64,000 nt of DNA from Enchytraeus crypticus (Eukaryota; Annelida; Clitellata; Enchytraeida; Enchytraeidae): positions 365,001 through 429,000 of the forward strand of contig CAJHZI010000600.1 in the NCBI GenBank assembly GCA_905160935.1, written 5' to 3'. Position 1 is the stretch's first letter. Each line of letters begins with the position of its first letter. A program made the position numbers and the translations under genes. Shown one piece after another: positions 1 to 24,000 of this stretch. The notes under the pieces are model-generated. The model ran no database searches, was not told where the DNA came from, and saw only the letters and a program-made list of their open reading frames with translations.

Positions 1-175
1 AGTCAAGTCTGCTTTTATATTTCGTACTGAGCACTCCATATATCAAAAACTTTATCTCTTAAGAAATGGCTGTGTCTATTCTCAACTTTACATAGCCTAT
101 AGCTTTGGAAAAATCTGGCCTCTGAGTTGATTTCCTATTGCCTTCCTCAGTTTTTTTTCTTAATGCGCAGTGCTT
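1..175 (-). mobile_element. Family E repeat fragment (SINE-like, GAGA-tailed family)
   Basis: This stretch resembles 5520-5720, 8150-8350 and 25550-25790. It shares the order 'cactccat...', 'cttta...ctta', 'ggctgtg', 'tagcctatagc', then 'ttgccttcctcagtt'. In the other copies the repeat begins next to a CT/GAGA run. The copy is cut by the window edge, so its tail is not seen. The short ORFs here are not genes. No exon of the downstream PGGHG-like gene could be recognised in 1-545. Confidence 0.55.
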
Positions 176-546
176 GCTGATTATATGCGTGTGTGCGTGC
201 TTGCTTAATTGCTTATGCTTGTCTGTGTATATATTATGCTGTACATACATTATATGGTATATTTTATTTTTTAAATTCTATTTTTTTAAGTCTCATTCTA
301 AATATTACGATTTGCATTTCATACTAAGCTGACAGATTTTATTTAAGTTATTGTATTTAGCTCGACATACACTATAGATATTAATAAAATTATAAATATA
401 ATTTTGTTTAGTTTCTAGTTTAATATGCTGTATTTGTGGTTTATTATGACATGGAAAACAAATAAAAAGATTACAAAAATGAATGAAAATACTTAATTGT
501 TGCCAGAGATATTTTGATTATCTGTTCCAATTATATACATTAACAG

Positions 547-10473
<9,927 letters not shown>

Positions 10474-11244
10474 ATGAGTTGTAGGTTTTGATAGAGTGAC
10501 GTGGTATTAGTTAACTTCAATGTGGTCAAATTTGTTAAATGTTTACTAAATTTAATTCAAAAACTTAAGCTCTTACTTTCTCAAAGCTTAACTGTTGCTT
10601 ATTGCTTGAATGAAAGTGTAATTTATTGGGTCTCATCATTTATATCAACATGTTCTTCTGTTTTTCTGGTCAACATATTTCCCGTGTTGTTCAAAATTTG
10701 CTAATATGTTGTGTATAGTTAAAATATTGTACACTATATAAGTAAGGTATTAGTCGTAGCTATTATAATGCATTAGGCAATACTCTGTAGCGTATTGCCT
10801 AATGGAAGAATCGAGGTACTTATTCTTCATTCCAACGACCAGCAACTATCATATGATTTGTGTTTTCATATGTTTTCGATATATATAAAATCCTTGATAC
10901 CGAAATGCATCATTTCTCTTTATATATTTTTTTGAATACTAGATTGTACTTTCTGAATATAGACAACGGAATTCGAATTGTTGTAGATTTTTTAAAATTT
11001 TGTATTCTTAGAACTGACTGTTTATTTTCTGTGTTTGTTTTGTTTGTTATTGGATGCTGTTGTTCATATTTAAGTAATGTGCCTTAGGTATTGTGTTAAT
11101 TATACCATGTAATTTATGGATATATAGAATTCTTTATGATTTCATAATGTTCTATATTTTCTACATATAATTTCTTTAGGAGTTTATATCAGTCTGTTGC
11201 TTTTTATTTTTCTTACTGTTTATGCACATAATAGCAATAATAAA

Positions 11245-11345
11245 GGTTCAACGTCCGTTTCCTTATCCCAGGATGATGTCAGGGACGTCCCCACAGCACA
11301 TGTCACTACAGATCGATTCACCCAGACCAATCTGCAAAAGAAATG
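11245..11345 (-). mobile_element. 5'-truncated LINE 3' UTR fragment
   Basis: On the minus strand it reads 'gacgtccctgacatcatcc', 'aaggaaacggacgttgaacc', like the 3' UTR of the LINE remnant at 60440-60565 and like 53805-53885. Only the 3' end is present. Confidence 0.55.
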
Positions 11346-11559
11346 GTAAAGACATATTGCACCAGCTTGAGAGTATAATAATTTCTGTTCATTCGGGCCA
11401 CAGCATTTGCCTACTGTCTAATGCGTTTGTTGTTCATTGAAATGAAGCACCCGATGAATCTGAGACATCCACGACTACATCTTCTTGTGTTTGTTATGCA
11501 ATGTCTGACGGCCGTGATTATCGTTTCGATCATGCTCCTCATGCTGGCCATGATGGTCT

Positions 11560-11665
11560 TCAGCACCGTGTTGTCCATGATGATCTTCAGCATCATGTTG
11601 TTCATGATTATCTTTAGCACCGTGTTGTTCATGATGTTCTTCAGCACCGAGTTGTTCATGATAGT
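11560..11665. repeat. 30-bp minisatellite, 3.5 units
   Basis: Units contain 'gttcatgatgatcttcagca' plus about ten bases. Both strands are open in one frame only because 30 is a multiple of three. No start, splice or family evidence supports a protein. Confidence 0.85.
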
Positions 11666-12484
11666 CGTGACTTATTTACTTATTGAGCGTTTTGATTTTT
11701 TATTAGAGAACATTAACAAGATTAAGCCAAGGCCAGCTTGCTACTATACAAATTCAATTAAAAGTAAACATGAACGAAAATAGTGAGCCATCGTGAACTT
11801 ATTGGTCTATACTATAAAGTACATGTTATTGAGTCTGAGAAAAGAAAGTGAGTAGGAATGTGTACCTTCTACCTGTTGTTTGGTGAAAATCAGAGAGGGA
11901 AAGTGCATGGTGGAGGGGGAAATGTAAAGTGTGGTGTGTCATTTGACACTATTAAGGATTAAGGGTTTATTATGTTATTTTCTCTAAAACCTGCACTCAG
12001 TTAGTTAACCTATTCCCTACGGTTGTGTCAATTGCATCGTTCAGGCCAAAAAATTTTTTTAAAATTTTCGTTAGACTTAACTGTGGCGTTGCAAATTGAG
12101 CATTAATACTAATGCTGTCAGATCCTCTCATTGTGGTGTTTGCATCAACAAATAATTTTAAGAGATTGTGTTCAACAGTATATAGTTACATTTTTTATAT
12201 TTCTCAGTTTTAGAATAATGGCAAGTTAGCGCCGTAGCCCTTATCTCTGAAGATGTGTTTTCTTCCCTATAAACCAGTACCATTAAAAACTATTCTTTAG
12301 TAATAACAACCAAAGATATAGAATGATATCAACAATTGTAGTGGAACTTTTGTCTATGAAAACATCGAGAACTATAGAAACAAATCCAACCGGTGAACAA
12401 AATAAAGGTTAAAACTGTAAAATATAAAAAATCAGTCTAAATATAAAGGAAAGTAAAGAAAAAGAGGTTTGCGTCGATCGAAAC

Positions 12485-12673
12485 ATGGATACTTATGGAA
12501 AAGGTAGGTCTTCAAGTGCCTATGGAATTGCTCAAAGGAAAGCAAAGGCCAAAGGGACTCAAACGAAGACTTCTGAAGAGTGGATGGAAGAGAATTCCAA
12601 ATCTGCAGTGCTGGATGTGGAAAGAAAAATTTCTGACAACAATCTTAAATCACTAGGAAATCAAATTAGATAG
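12485..12673 (+). CDS. Candidate small single-exon protein, 62 residues, unrecognised
   Basis: The ORF starts at an ATG in a fair context (aaacATGg) and ends with TAG. The product is hydrophilic, rich in Lys, Ser and Glu, begins MDTYGKGRSSSAYGIAQ and ends SDNNLKSLGNQIR. It has no transmembrane segment and no low-complexity run, unlike nearly all other short ORFs here. AATAAA signals occur about 135-145 bases after the stop. It could be a real small gene, an exon of something larger, or a decayed transposon ORF. I recognise no family and infer no function. Confidence 0.3.
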   Translation: MDTYGKGRSSSAYGIAQRKAKAKGTQTKTSEEWMEENSKSAVLDVERKISDNNLKSLGNQIR

Positions 12674-14076
12674 CCCTTACGATTATGCCGAGACATTGGT
12701 CGATTAGCGTTATATACAGTAGTAATCCTTAGACAACAACAACTGCAATTTTAACCAGCCTGTAAAGTAGAAAGGAAAAAGCTATTTGGTAACCGAGCAT
12801 AATAAGAATAAATAAACATAAAAAGTGATCGAATTAAAATGGAAATTTTAATACGTTATTTTTATTAAATTAATGCAAATTATATAAATCATTGAAATAG
12901 CGGATTAAATGACGGATTAATGAGTAAGAAAAATTGATGTCACTGATTTAATTAGTATTTGATGTATTTTGTCTAAATTCCAACACTAAATTTCATAGCA
13001 TTCGCTGTTTTCCTTAGATACATGAGAAGGGAATCTAATAGAATTCGGTTAATTCGTTGCAAGAGTTGTATGTTACTAATGCGTACTAGCTATATTAATT
13101 GCACTGGTTACGAAATATTGATTAGCAATATATTTCCTAGTTTACCTATTTGTTAATTTTCGGTAAATATTTCCTAATTTAACTTAACAGAGCTCTTATA
13201 AAACAGTATAGAAAGTAAGTTTTTAGAATATATCCATGATATCATAGAAAAATCCAGATTGAAAACTCAAATTTTCATTCCTTAGTAGTGTTTTTAATTA
13301 ATGCCTTCTGGCTTCTGAAATTGAAATAAAATTTGTTATGAATTATTTAAAATTTTAGATTTTGAGCACTCGAATCCAAATTGCTAAATTATACTAGTTG
13401 TCTGGGTAATGACTTCGAATTATAGGATTCTCGTGGGATTTTGTATTTTGTCAAATCCTCACATTGCATTAGTTAATTGAGGTTACACTGTATTTACTGT
13501 ATTACATCCTTGGGGTTGTAGCAGTTAGGATAGCTCTTAGGTACAACATTTTATTTGAAATAGAAATAGAAATTAATTGTAATGAAACTGTTCTTTAGGG
13601 GCAAAATATGTTTTCTTGCACTGTAAGTGTTATCACTTTTAGAATTTTGTATTTTATCTTTTTTTGTTTCTATATTACGTGGTACCATGAAAATGGTTAC
13701 AGAGTTTATTGCTTATATTACTTCCTCCTATCTACAAATTTTGTAATCTTTACCTCATGGTATTGCAGATAGCTGCTATATCAGATTTAATAATTTTAAA
13801 TCACCATGGTGGTTTTATTCACTACTGTTCGTGCTCCGTATTCCAAAATAACGGCTGTATGCTCTAAAGTTAAAGTTAATGTCAGCTTCTTCACTACAAA
13901 ATGATGTCAATGTCTGTGCCAGTATGTTAAACTCTGCCCCTAATACTTTTCGCTGGAGACTTGGGGTATCAGTCCTAATGCCTCTATCAAAAGAAGCGAT
14001 ACGATGTGATAAAGTAAGCACTGGAGGGTGTAAGGAATTACAACTGATTTTTTCTACAGAACAAATTTTATGCATC

Positions 14077-14103
14077 TTATTATTATTATTATTATTATTA
14101 TTA
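14077..14103. repeat. (TTA)n microsatellite
   Basis: About nine TTA units. The same tail follows the LINE at 60085-60565, so this may also be a retroelement tail, but the preceding sequence was not matched. Confidence 0.8.
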
Positions 14104-14342
14104 GCAACAAAAATTTATATAGCAGTGTCATGGCCAAAATAGGTCTCGGAGACTACTTTACAGAGAGTACAATTTAATAATATACTAAATAAAAATTACA
14201 TTTAAATTTAAATTACATTATGTGTATCTACTGCTTCAGTGACCTGTGTATTATCTATTGATGCTGTTGAACAGTAAATGAAATTTCTAGTCAAGCTAAT
14301 ATTTGTGACGCCAGTAATCAGTACTATGTTTAGCCTCCAATA

Positions 14343-16804
14343 ATGACTTCAACTGTGGATGATTCTAAGAAATTTGCTAAACTCAAGAAAGGTAAGCTGC
14401 TTGCCTATGTTTCATGAATAGTCTGTATTTTACAGAGTGTCATCAAGTCCTACGACTTGATCGCGCTGTAAATTATAACTTTTGCCTGTTATTCCTAGAT
14501 CCAAGGTTTAACAGTTCAGATCTCCATTAATAGCACTTCTGAAATCTAAATATTGAAGAATGTCAGTAAATTTTAAAACTTGAAAAACTCTGAACTTTTA
14601 TTTATGTTTGAAAGTTTGCTTTATTAGAAAGATATTTTTGCGCATGTATCTTAGGTCCTTCTAAAATCTATTGCTGAATATCACAGAAACCAATGTCACA
14701 AATTGATTGTCTGCCTAGGTGAACGCTTAGACCTACAAAGATTTGAGCCTCCGGGACTGAACTTTAGAGGGAAGTTGATAGGGGTGGAGGAGGTGGGTGA
14801 TGCAAGGGGTGATAAGATGTGTCAGGTGGCCATGGCTAAGCTCAAGGCTGCTGTGAGAACTCTCGGGGATCATAAACTAAGAATTATCGTCAACGTCTCC
14901 ATCGATGGTGTCAAGATTGTCGATGAGAAGAGCGAGGTACGGGTAGTATTGATGTTCTAAGTATTGAAAGAAATGAAGATTAAATGGTTGATTTTAGTTT
15001 TGACATGCTGTACGAGTTAATGTTTAATATGATTAAATATACAGTGATTTTAATTAATCACTCGTGAACTAAGGATTTTAAAATGATTTAAGATTCCAAT
15101 GATTAAGATTCCAATGATGATTTAAGATTCCATTTTAATTAATCATTAGTGAATGTAAGATTAAAAATGATTTCAGATTCAAGTTGTCATTAATAAATTC
15201 AGAAGAAGAAATACAAGTGATAAATTATAGGATTTTTGTGCTTATATTATCATTAATTGATATAATATTATATTAATATTGCATATCCATCTCTTACACT
15301 ACTATTAACTTTCTATAAAACATAGAATGAACGAAAGTAAGAATGTTTTCATCTTTTAACAAAGCCTAAATATGCCAAAAGTATAAAGCAAAATAAAATT
15401 ATGAGTCTTAGAGAAATTATAAGAATTAGTTAAGGTTTCTTAGCCATTCTGCATATTCCTAACATGATCTTCGAGAACAGGCTACATGCTAAGCCCAGTT
15501 AAATTGGAAAATCTCACAATGGTCAAGTATACATGTAAAGTAATTTATTGAGCTAACATAACACTATTAACTTTAAATTTGTACTTTCAGACTGTTATAT
15601 ACGACCACAGAGTTAACCGTATCTCGTTTATTTCACGAGACATCAGTGATGCCAGGGCGTTTGGATATGTCTATGGTAGGGGTGATGGGCAGCATCATTT
15701 CTATGGAATTAAGACTGAAAAAGTGGTATGGCTTCATTATGTGAAATAGCTTTGAAGATGTAACTTTTTAAAATTAGTTTAATAAATTCTCTGACTTTCT
15801 GAAATCATTAAAGAATTGCTACACATTGCTAAATTGAAATGATACCATTGATATTAATGGTTAATCATTTTAATTATTCTTATAGATTACTGAGATAGTC
15901 AGCAATACTTGTTGTAAAGTCCCCTATTAATCTCTTCAAAGGTTTTATTTTTGCTGATTGCATTGCCTAATGACAGATTTGTGGCATATAATTTTTTCTG
16001 GTATCTCTGTATCTTTCTTTTAATTATGTGTTTCTCAGTGCCTTAATAAATTTAGTTTAATGCTCTTGGTATTTTCTCACGCACTGTCCTTAAGAAGACG
16101 GCATGGTTCACTGAAGGCTTGTCATATTCCTGAAACACAACTTAAATTTAACTAATTGTGCTTGATTAAGGTGTATATAAAATTTGCTTTAAAACTTGCA
16201 AGGAGCTCTAACAATAAGGACTTTTCAATTGAACTGTGGTGTTTGATTGACTGTTACGTAAGGTTATAAGTATTCTTCTAATGATGAGCAACTTAACTCA
16301 AGTTATGGTTGAGTTTTTGAATGTTAAATAAGGTTCTATAAGGTTAAGACTTAAGACTAAAGTTCTGACAATCAACAATCTATTTCAAGTGGTGTATGAG
16401 AGGAATGATTGATTGTTAAACAGGCGGAGACGATAGTTCTGACAATCAACGACCTATTTCAAGTGGTGTATGAGATGCAGACGTCTGCACAGAAGGACGA
16501 CGCCTCATCTAAACGACCCCAGACTGAGCTCATGTCTCGTGTTACTGGACGATTTAGAGATCAGCTCAATGTGCGTATTGGTTGCTTTCTGGTGTTGCTG
16601 ATTGTTCATTGACTTGTATGAAAACTACTACTTATAATTTTGCACGTATGTAGCAGTCGCTTTGTAAATTATTTTACTTCGTTTGTCAAAGATTATTTGT
16701 GTGTGACACCTGGGGTCTGCTCTATAATAAACTTTTTAGTTTATTGTTTACTTTATGTCTGTAGGAGTAAATTGTGCACTTTTGCCAGCCTGTTGTTTTA
16801 TATA

Positions 16805-16871
<67 letters not shown>

Positions 16872-16954
16872 TATATATATATAGAGTATATATATATATA
16901 TATATACAGTATATATATATATACAGTATGTATATATATATATTTATATATATA

Positions 16955-17008
<54 letters not shown>

Positions 17009-18046
17009 CTAGACATGTAGGCCTTCTATTAGTACTATATTGTCATTATTTTAATAGTAATATAATAAATTAATAATGCATATAATTTTACCTAATATAA
17101 TGAATCTGTGTCTCAAAACGAGGAGATCAGTATAAAAAATCTAATAGTAGTCATATAGGCCTAGTATAAACAGATTTCAACGATCATCTACTAATGCTTA
17201 TGTGTCAACATAGAGGCAGAGACCATTAACAGTAAAACCTGATCTATAATTAAAAATTATTTTGACAAGTTGGAGTCTAAATATTTTGTAAATTCACATT
17301 ATTAAGCGGATGATTTAAATTGAATTAGTATGATCAATTAAACGGTATCAGTAAAGTCCTCATGCATACTGCAGAGTTCTTTACAGAAGATTTAAGTTTC
17401 TTTAGAAGTATCCAGTTAGCCAGTTACTTTCGGTAAATGGGAAAATTAAGAATGGAAAGAGGTGATTTGTAAATACGTACAGAAGTTAAAGAAGATTTGG
17501 CTGCATCTTTATGTTTTAGAGTTGCTATAGTACTATCGTCTCTGCCAGATCTCTATGTTTATCGGTGTCTCTAATACAACTTTTTGTTCCTGTATTTGTT
17601 ACTTTGTATCTTGTTTCTTTATTTGTATTTTTGTTTAATCATTGAGCCTGTGTGTAGGATCGTAGGTCTATATTTAATATTTGTGAAACATATATGCAAC
17701 ACTTTATTATATTGTGATGCTAGCTAGGATACATTCCTAGCATTAGTAATAATTACTCTTAGATCTGTTTTCGGTTGCGCGCTTCAAAACTAGCTAAATG
17801 TTTCAACATATTTGACATGTGAAAATTCTTTAAAAGTAAAGTATCAACATCTGTTCTCAGAAAGGCATGACTATACCAATAGGAGTTATTCTTAGCATTA
17901 GAGCATTAGTCATTTTTATGTAGAATAGATGCATGGCATAATACATTGATTTTTAATATTTATTGAATTATTAAACTATTATTAGATCAATAGAGTATTT
18001 TTTGTGGTGTATAATATAGTATACTCTCAACTCTTGTTAAATACAG

Positions 18047-18086
<40 letters not shown>

Positions 18087-21000
18087 GTATATGTATATGC
18101 ATATGATGAAGCTTTCTGTATTTTACTTCAGTTACTTATATCCATATTACTTCTTGCTAACTCTATACTTTCAGCTGGAAGTAACATTGGCTTTTTTCTA
18201 CTATTGTATTTTATTTTCTGTCTTGTCAAGTTGCATATCTGTGTTAATATTTTATGGATATTAAAAGTGCAGTCTATATAGCTATTATATTACTCAACTA
18301 TATATTATTTCATTGACTTCACAAAAATAAGCCAGCATTAATTAATATTTAAAACTAACTAGATACCTTAAAAAATTTATAATGCTGATTGTTGATTTTA
18401 TAAGCTTTTTATGATTTACTTTCTGCCATATTGCCATCAAAGATTTCTAATAAATTATTTAAATGCTATTCTTGACTACAGTTGTATTTTTACCTAGGTT
18501 TATATTGTTTATTTACACTGTTCTACATGATTCAGTTTGAATTATAATTTTCAAATAAAAGGATGTCTAACAATTGTACTAAGTGTAGTCTTTATAAATC
18601 CTGATTGACATGTATTCTTTTAATTTTTCATTACGTTTAAATACAAGGCTTACTAATTTCTCTTTAGTTTACTTTTAAGCAGTGATGGGCACTAAAGAGT
18701 GACTGGTACAAAAGTATTTTCAAAATAGAAAAGTATTTTCAAAATAGAAAACGCTATTTTATTTTCTATTTTCAAAATACTTTTAAAATGTATTTTCAAA
18801 AGTATTTTCAAAATACTTTAAAAACTATTTTAAAAATGCTTTTCAAAATACTTCTCTTTAATTTTTTTGTTTTAAATTTAGTTTTAACTTAAATTTTGTT
18901 CACCCAATTTGAAAACCTAAAACGAACAAAAGTTATTATTTATATCTAGCAAGTAGTTTTCGTTCTTGATTGTCTAGCAGGCACCCTGTGTATGGCCTAT
19001 AGTCTATTGCTAATATATTTTAAATAACATTCATCTTAATTAATGTTACATAATGTTTCTTTATTGTTAATTAATATTATCTAAATTTAACTAAGTTTCA
19101 AAGAAACGTCTCGCATCTATGTTAGTTTTATCTTAAGATATGATCTATTGGTCAAACTGTTAATAATGGAATAATTAGTTTTTCTTTAAGTAAAAGGAAT
19201 GACTTCAAAGTAAATAATTGAAATTTCTTATTTAATAAATTCTGAAAGAAGGCCTTAAATTTAAAGATTTGTTAAATGTTAACAATATTTAAACAATTTT
19301 TATTTATTTATATATTTGATTTTAAAATTTTAATATTTTAACCAACTAGGTGCATTTTATAATGTCATTTGTGCACTTCATTGCCTTGACAATCTCTTCC
19401 AAAAAGATTATTTTCAAAATACTATAATATTTTCTATTTAAAAAATTCTTTTGCAAAATATTTTATTTTAGTATTTTCAAAATACTTGTAAAAAGTATTT
19501 TACCCATCACTGCTTTTAAGTAGCTGCTTTTTTTTCTTTAGTTATATTTATAAGTTTGAACTTTGTAGACTATTTTTTTATTCTTTTTATATTAGCTGTG
19601 TTAGCTGCATGATTAGTGTGTTGATGTGACAGGTAGATAATGATTCATTGAGTGACTACAGTCTGTCTATCTGTAAGTCTGAAGAGGTTAGCATCATTGT
19701 TTTAATTTCTACAGTTTGTCTGCTATTTCTTACAGAAATGTAAAGACTAATCTACTGATAGGATTTCTTATGTTTATATTGTTTATCTCTTTATGCAAGT
19801 GATTGTTTATCCATTAACAAAGAGCTAAATTTTGTGTGATATTTGAAACCAAGGAGGAACAAACCAAATTAAATCATCGTTTGCTACGTAAATCATAGAC
19901 CATTCCTTACAAAACAGCGATAAAAATGTAACTTATGCAGCTTTTGTAAGTGTTGCTGTTTATGTAACTGTAACATTCTACACCATCAGAATGAACTTGC
20001 AATTGCTTAAATCTAAAAGAAATTACTTAATACGCACTAAGATACATGAGAGATAATCTTATGACCGGGGCAAGAGATTTTACGGAATGTATTTATACTT
20101 TAATATTGCAAAATCTGTATTATCTAATGCCAGATCCAAGTGTATACAGTAGCTCTTCAAATTAATTATATTTTCTGCATTTCCTTTCGACAAACAAATG
20201 CATTCTCAGATCGTACAACATCGTGTGCCTCTATCTTCCTTGATATCTCTTTCCTTACATTCTAGCTTCCATTGTAATATCTCTTACGTAATATAGCTAT
20301 AACCGGTAGCCTATCTGTAAGTTGTTGGAATGCTGATCGGTAGTGCAGGATTCACAACCAGTGCTCGCCCCGTCACTGACATGCTTTCTGGACTGAAAAC
20401 TGACGTTAAACTACACTTAAGCTTTCTATGCTGCAGGGTTTGGATCGTATGACAACTGACGCGGCTGCCATGAGTAGCGTCAGCATTCGCTCTCCTGGCT
20501 GGCTTGCCACCGGTGAGTCACTGACGAGCGGCTCCAGCTCTTCCATGACTCCGAGCCCTCAGTCAGCGGAGAGGTGCTCCATCTACTCCACCATGCCGTC
20601 CCGCAGCTCTCACGTCAGGTCTGGGCTGATGAGAGACGAGAGGACTAACGCCTCCTTACGAGTATGTACTATATTGTTATACATGTATATCTGTAATAGT
20701 AGTTAACTCTCTGTAGAATATTTCATATATTTGTAATACTAGTTATCTCTCTGTAGCATACTTCACGTATCATGATACATGAAGTATGTTATATCTGTAA
20801 TCCTAGTTAGCTCTAGGTGGACTATTTCGTGTGTCACGTATTTGTAATACTAGTTAGCTCTCCGTAGAATACTTCATGTATCTGTGATGTGATACTAGTT
20901 ATCTCTCGGTAGAGTACTTCATGTATCGTGTATTTGTAATGCTAGTTAACTCTCGATAGGATACTTCCTGTAGCATGTATCTGTAATACTAGTTATCTCT

Positions 21001-24000
21001 CGGTAGAATACTTCATGTATCATGCATTTGTAATACTAGTAATCTCTAGGTAGAATATTTCATGTATCTGTAATGCTAGTTAACTCTCCGAAGAATACTT
21101 CATGTATCACGTATCTGTACTACTTGGTATCTCTCGATGGAATAATTCACTGCTGTATCCGCTGCTGCTCGTGTGGTTTTGTTAGAGTAATAGTTTATAA
21201 CATTATTTTAGCGTCATTTGAAGAATTTAAGGCTTAGGCTTCCCCGTGTTGTGTTCGGGTTGTTTGAAGAATTGACCAACCGGGGACTGCACGTGTCGTA
21301 GTAGGCGACTAAAGCACTAAGATCCAAACCAACGTCAGAAAGGGCATTCGGTTGGTGAGCGCCTAGGCTCCAGAAATTTGCCACAAAATTATTTTATACA
21401 ACGAATGGAAGAGCGTTTGATATTGTATGGGACAAAGAGGAGCGGAGAAGGTCTATTCATATTCCGACCCTAGTTAAACTGGGATTAAAGGGAAGATGAT
21501 AATGAAGGCTTAGGCTAGAAAACCTGCAGCTGAAATACTGAAGCTTTCTCTTTTTTAAAAACGATATTGACACTGACAATAATTTTTATCATACAGATGA
21601 TCCCATTTGAATCAGTTGCATAGAAACACTATTTAATTCATTTGCGCTGATTTTTCTGAAAACGTTTGATATTTATTATCTGGTGATGTTTCATTTTCCA
21701 CTGCTAATGTAAACTGAATCAGAATCTCTGACCAATACTGTCAGGTCTTATTACAAACCAGTGTTGAAATCAGCCATACCTCGTACTTAAACTAGTAGAG
21801 TCGTTGTAAAACTTCGGACAACACTGTTGAGCATGGCAGGGCTTTAGTTGACTTCCATGATCGTCCTAATAATTCAGATGTCTAAAGTTAAGTATGTATG
21901 TATGAATAAATTGTAAATTCATAATCTAATTAGTAATATATTGACTTTTACAGAGATTGAGGTAACATCTATTAAAATGTACTTATTTCATGATAAGACC
22001 AATATCTAAAACTTTTTTAAATATCAGTTGATAAAATCTTTGGTATGATCAATTAATAAGAGCTGTGATAAGATCAATTGATAAAACCTTCATTTGATCA
22101 TTTGATAAATCTTTGATAAGATCTATAGATAAAACGTAAGAGCAATTGATAAAACCGACTATTTATTTTTTATTTTGACGCTTTCAATGGCAGTGGCGTA
22201 TTTGAATTGGACTTAAATAAAGAAATTAATACGAGTTTTCATTGTTATTGAATTGTTGTATTGCTGAAGTTAACTTAGTGCTGGTAAAGCGAAGCTAAAG
22301 CTAGTGTTAACGTCAGTTTCCTCACTCGAAAGCGATGTCAGTGACGTGCGAGCCCAGGATTTGAACCCCGCACATTCTGATCCGCGGTCGAATATCTTAC
22401 CGACATCGCTACTGGGTCCAACCAGTGGCGATGCTAAATCAATTAAACATTATATTTGCTGTATACTAGGAGAGCTCTGCTGCATCAGTTGTCGATGCAG
22501 TCGACACGTACAAGCCTGCCCTAGCTGAACAGTACCAGCCAGCCGCCTCCAGTACCTCAGGGTCATCGGGTCCAGTGTACGAAGAGATTCCTGCGTATCA
22601 CAGGATGGCTTCCAATCCCGTTGCTCTCCCTCCTCCTGCAGCGACCCGCCCACAACGCTCCGACAACCCTACGGCTGTTCCACGTCGTCGCTCTGCCAGA
22701 CAATCCTCGGATAAACCGTCCGGCTTAGCCGCCGGGGCGGTATGGGCCGTGTTCGACGAAGCAGCAGATGGGGGTTTATCAGCCACAGAGCTAGATCACT
22801 CACAGCGAGGTGCGGGAAGTGGTTCAGGAGAAGTGGGAGTGTTTGAGGACAGTTTTATGAGTTCAGTGGATGGACCAGTGAGCAACGACAGTTTTTCCTC
22901 ATTGTCCGCTACACGCTTGAATCAGAGACCTGATGATAGATCTACGCAAAACTCTAATCAAGAGAATAATTCAGTTAGTAATAATAGAAATTATTCGCAG
23001 AATAAAGACTCGCCAGGTTCTAATTCGCTAATGACTAATGCTGCAGTACCTCTGGACCCTGTTAGTAGCGCAGTGTTTGCTTCCAGGATTGAAGCGACTG
23101 ATACACCGACTGGAAATCAAACCATCTCGCCGTCGAATAGTATCATCACCCCTGACGACTCCAGTCTTCCTTCACCCGAAGCCCCTCCACCGCCTCTGCC
23201 CAAAGATGTTTTCAATCACATCCTGGCCGATGATCCACCTCCGGTTCCTCCGCCTAGACCCAAGGCTTCTCTTAGAAATGCCGCTCTTAGGCAAAGTCTT
23301 ATCTTAAATGAACCAGAAAAATGCTCTTCTGTCGTCTCTATAGCAACTCAGCTTAAACGCGATATTGTCGCGCAGTTCCAGTCTTCACCTAAGATGGATT
23401 TGACTGCCAGGACCCAAGTGCCCAGCGGTCATGATGGAGCCAGTGAAGGATACGCAGGAGATGTGTCAGGAGACTGGCGATCTCCCGAAGCTATTTATTC
23501 TAATTTACCATTTCAGTTACGACAACGCGCTGCTGAACCGTCAGTTCCACTAAATCCTGCAAGTTGTTCCAGTAGCCTCACTGATGCACAGTCCGTACAG
23601 ATTTCCAATGAGAAAGTCAATTTCAGTGACTTCGACCCGTTTGGTCTTGGTTTAAACAGTGGCGTTGATTTCCAGCAACCTGAGCCAATATATTCCAATT
23701 TTCCATTCGTAGCTAGCGGCAGCAGTACTAAAACGAGTGTGCATTCTACTAGTAGGAATGGTATTTCTTCTAGCGTACTGTCTGATGATCCTTTCATTCC
23801 CAAGTCAACGGTTCCCACCGCAGGGGAGATGTTATCTTTTGAGCCACCGCCGCCTCCCCCCAGACACGTGACAGCACTGAGACTTGAAGATCTGAGCAAC
23901 GGCAGGAGAGCCGAGTCCGGCCCCTCATCGACACCTGCGGGGAGACTGAGAGGTGACCCAAGCCAGGCCTCCCCGCCAGTGCTGCCTCCTCGAGTAGCCA

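Larger units (their letters stand above)
10474..14342. other. Spacer between the PGGHG-like gene and Dab
   Basis: AT-rich sequence with a 12-bp-arm hairpin (10771-10782 with 10793-10804), a LINE tail (11245-11345), a 30-bp minisatellite (11560-11665), one small candidate ORF (12485-12673) and a (TTA)n run (14077-14103). The 3' UTR of the PGGHG-like gene must lie in its first part. I see no exon of a known family. Confidence 0.6.

Noticed and set aside
11421-11783. 120-residue Met/Phe-rich ORF
   Set aside because: The core is a 30-bp minisatellite; hydrophobic appearance follows from the repeat unit.
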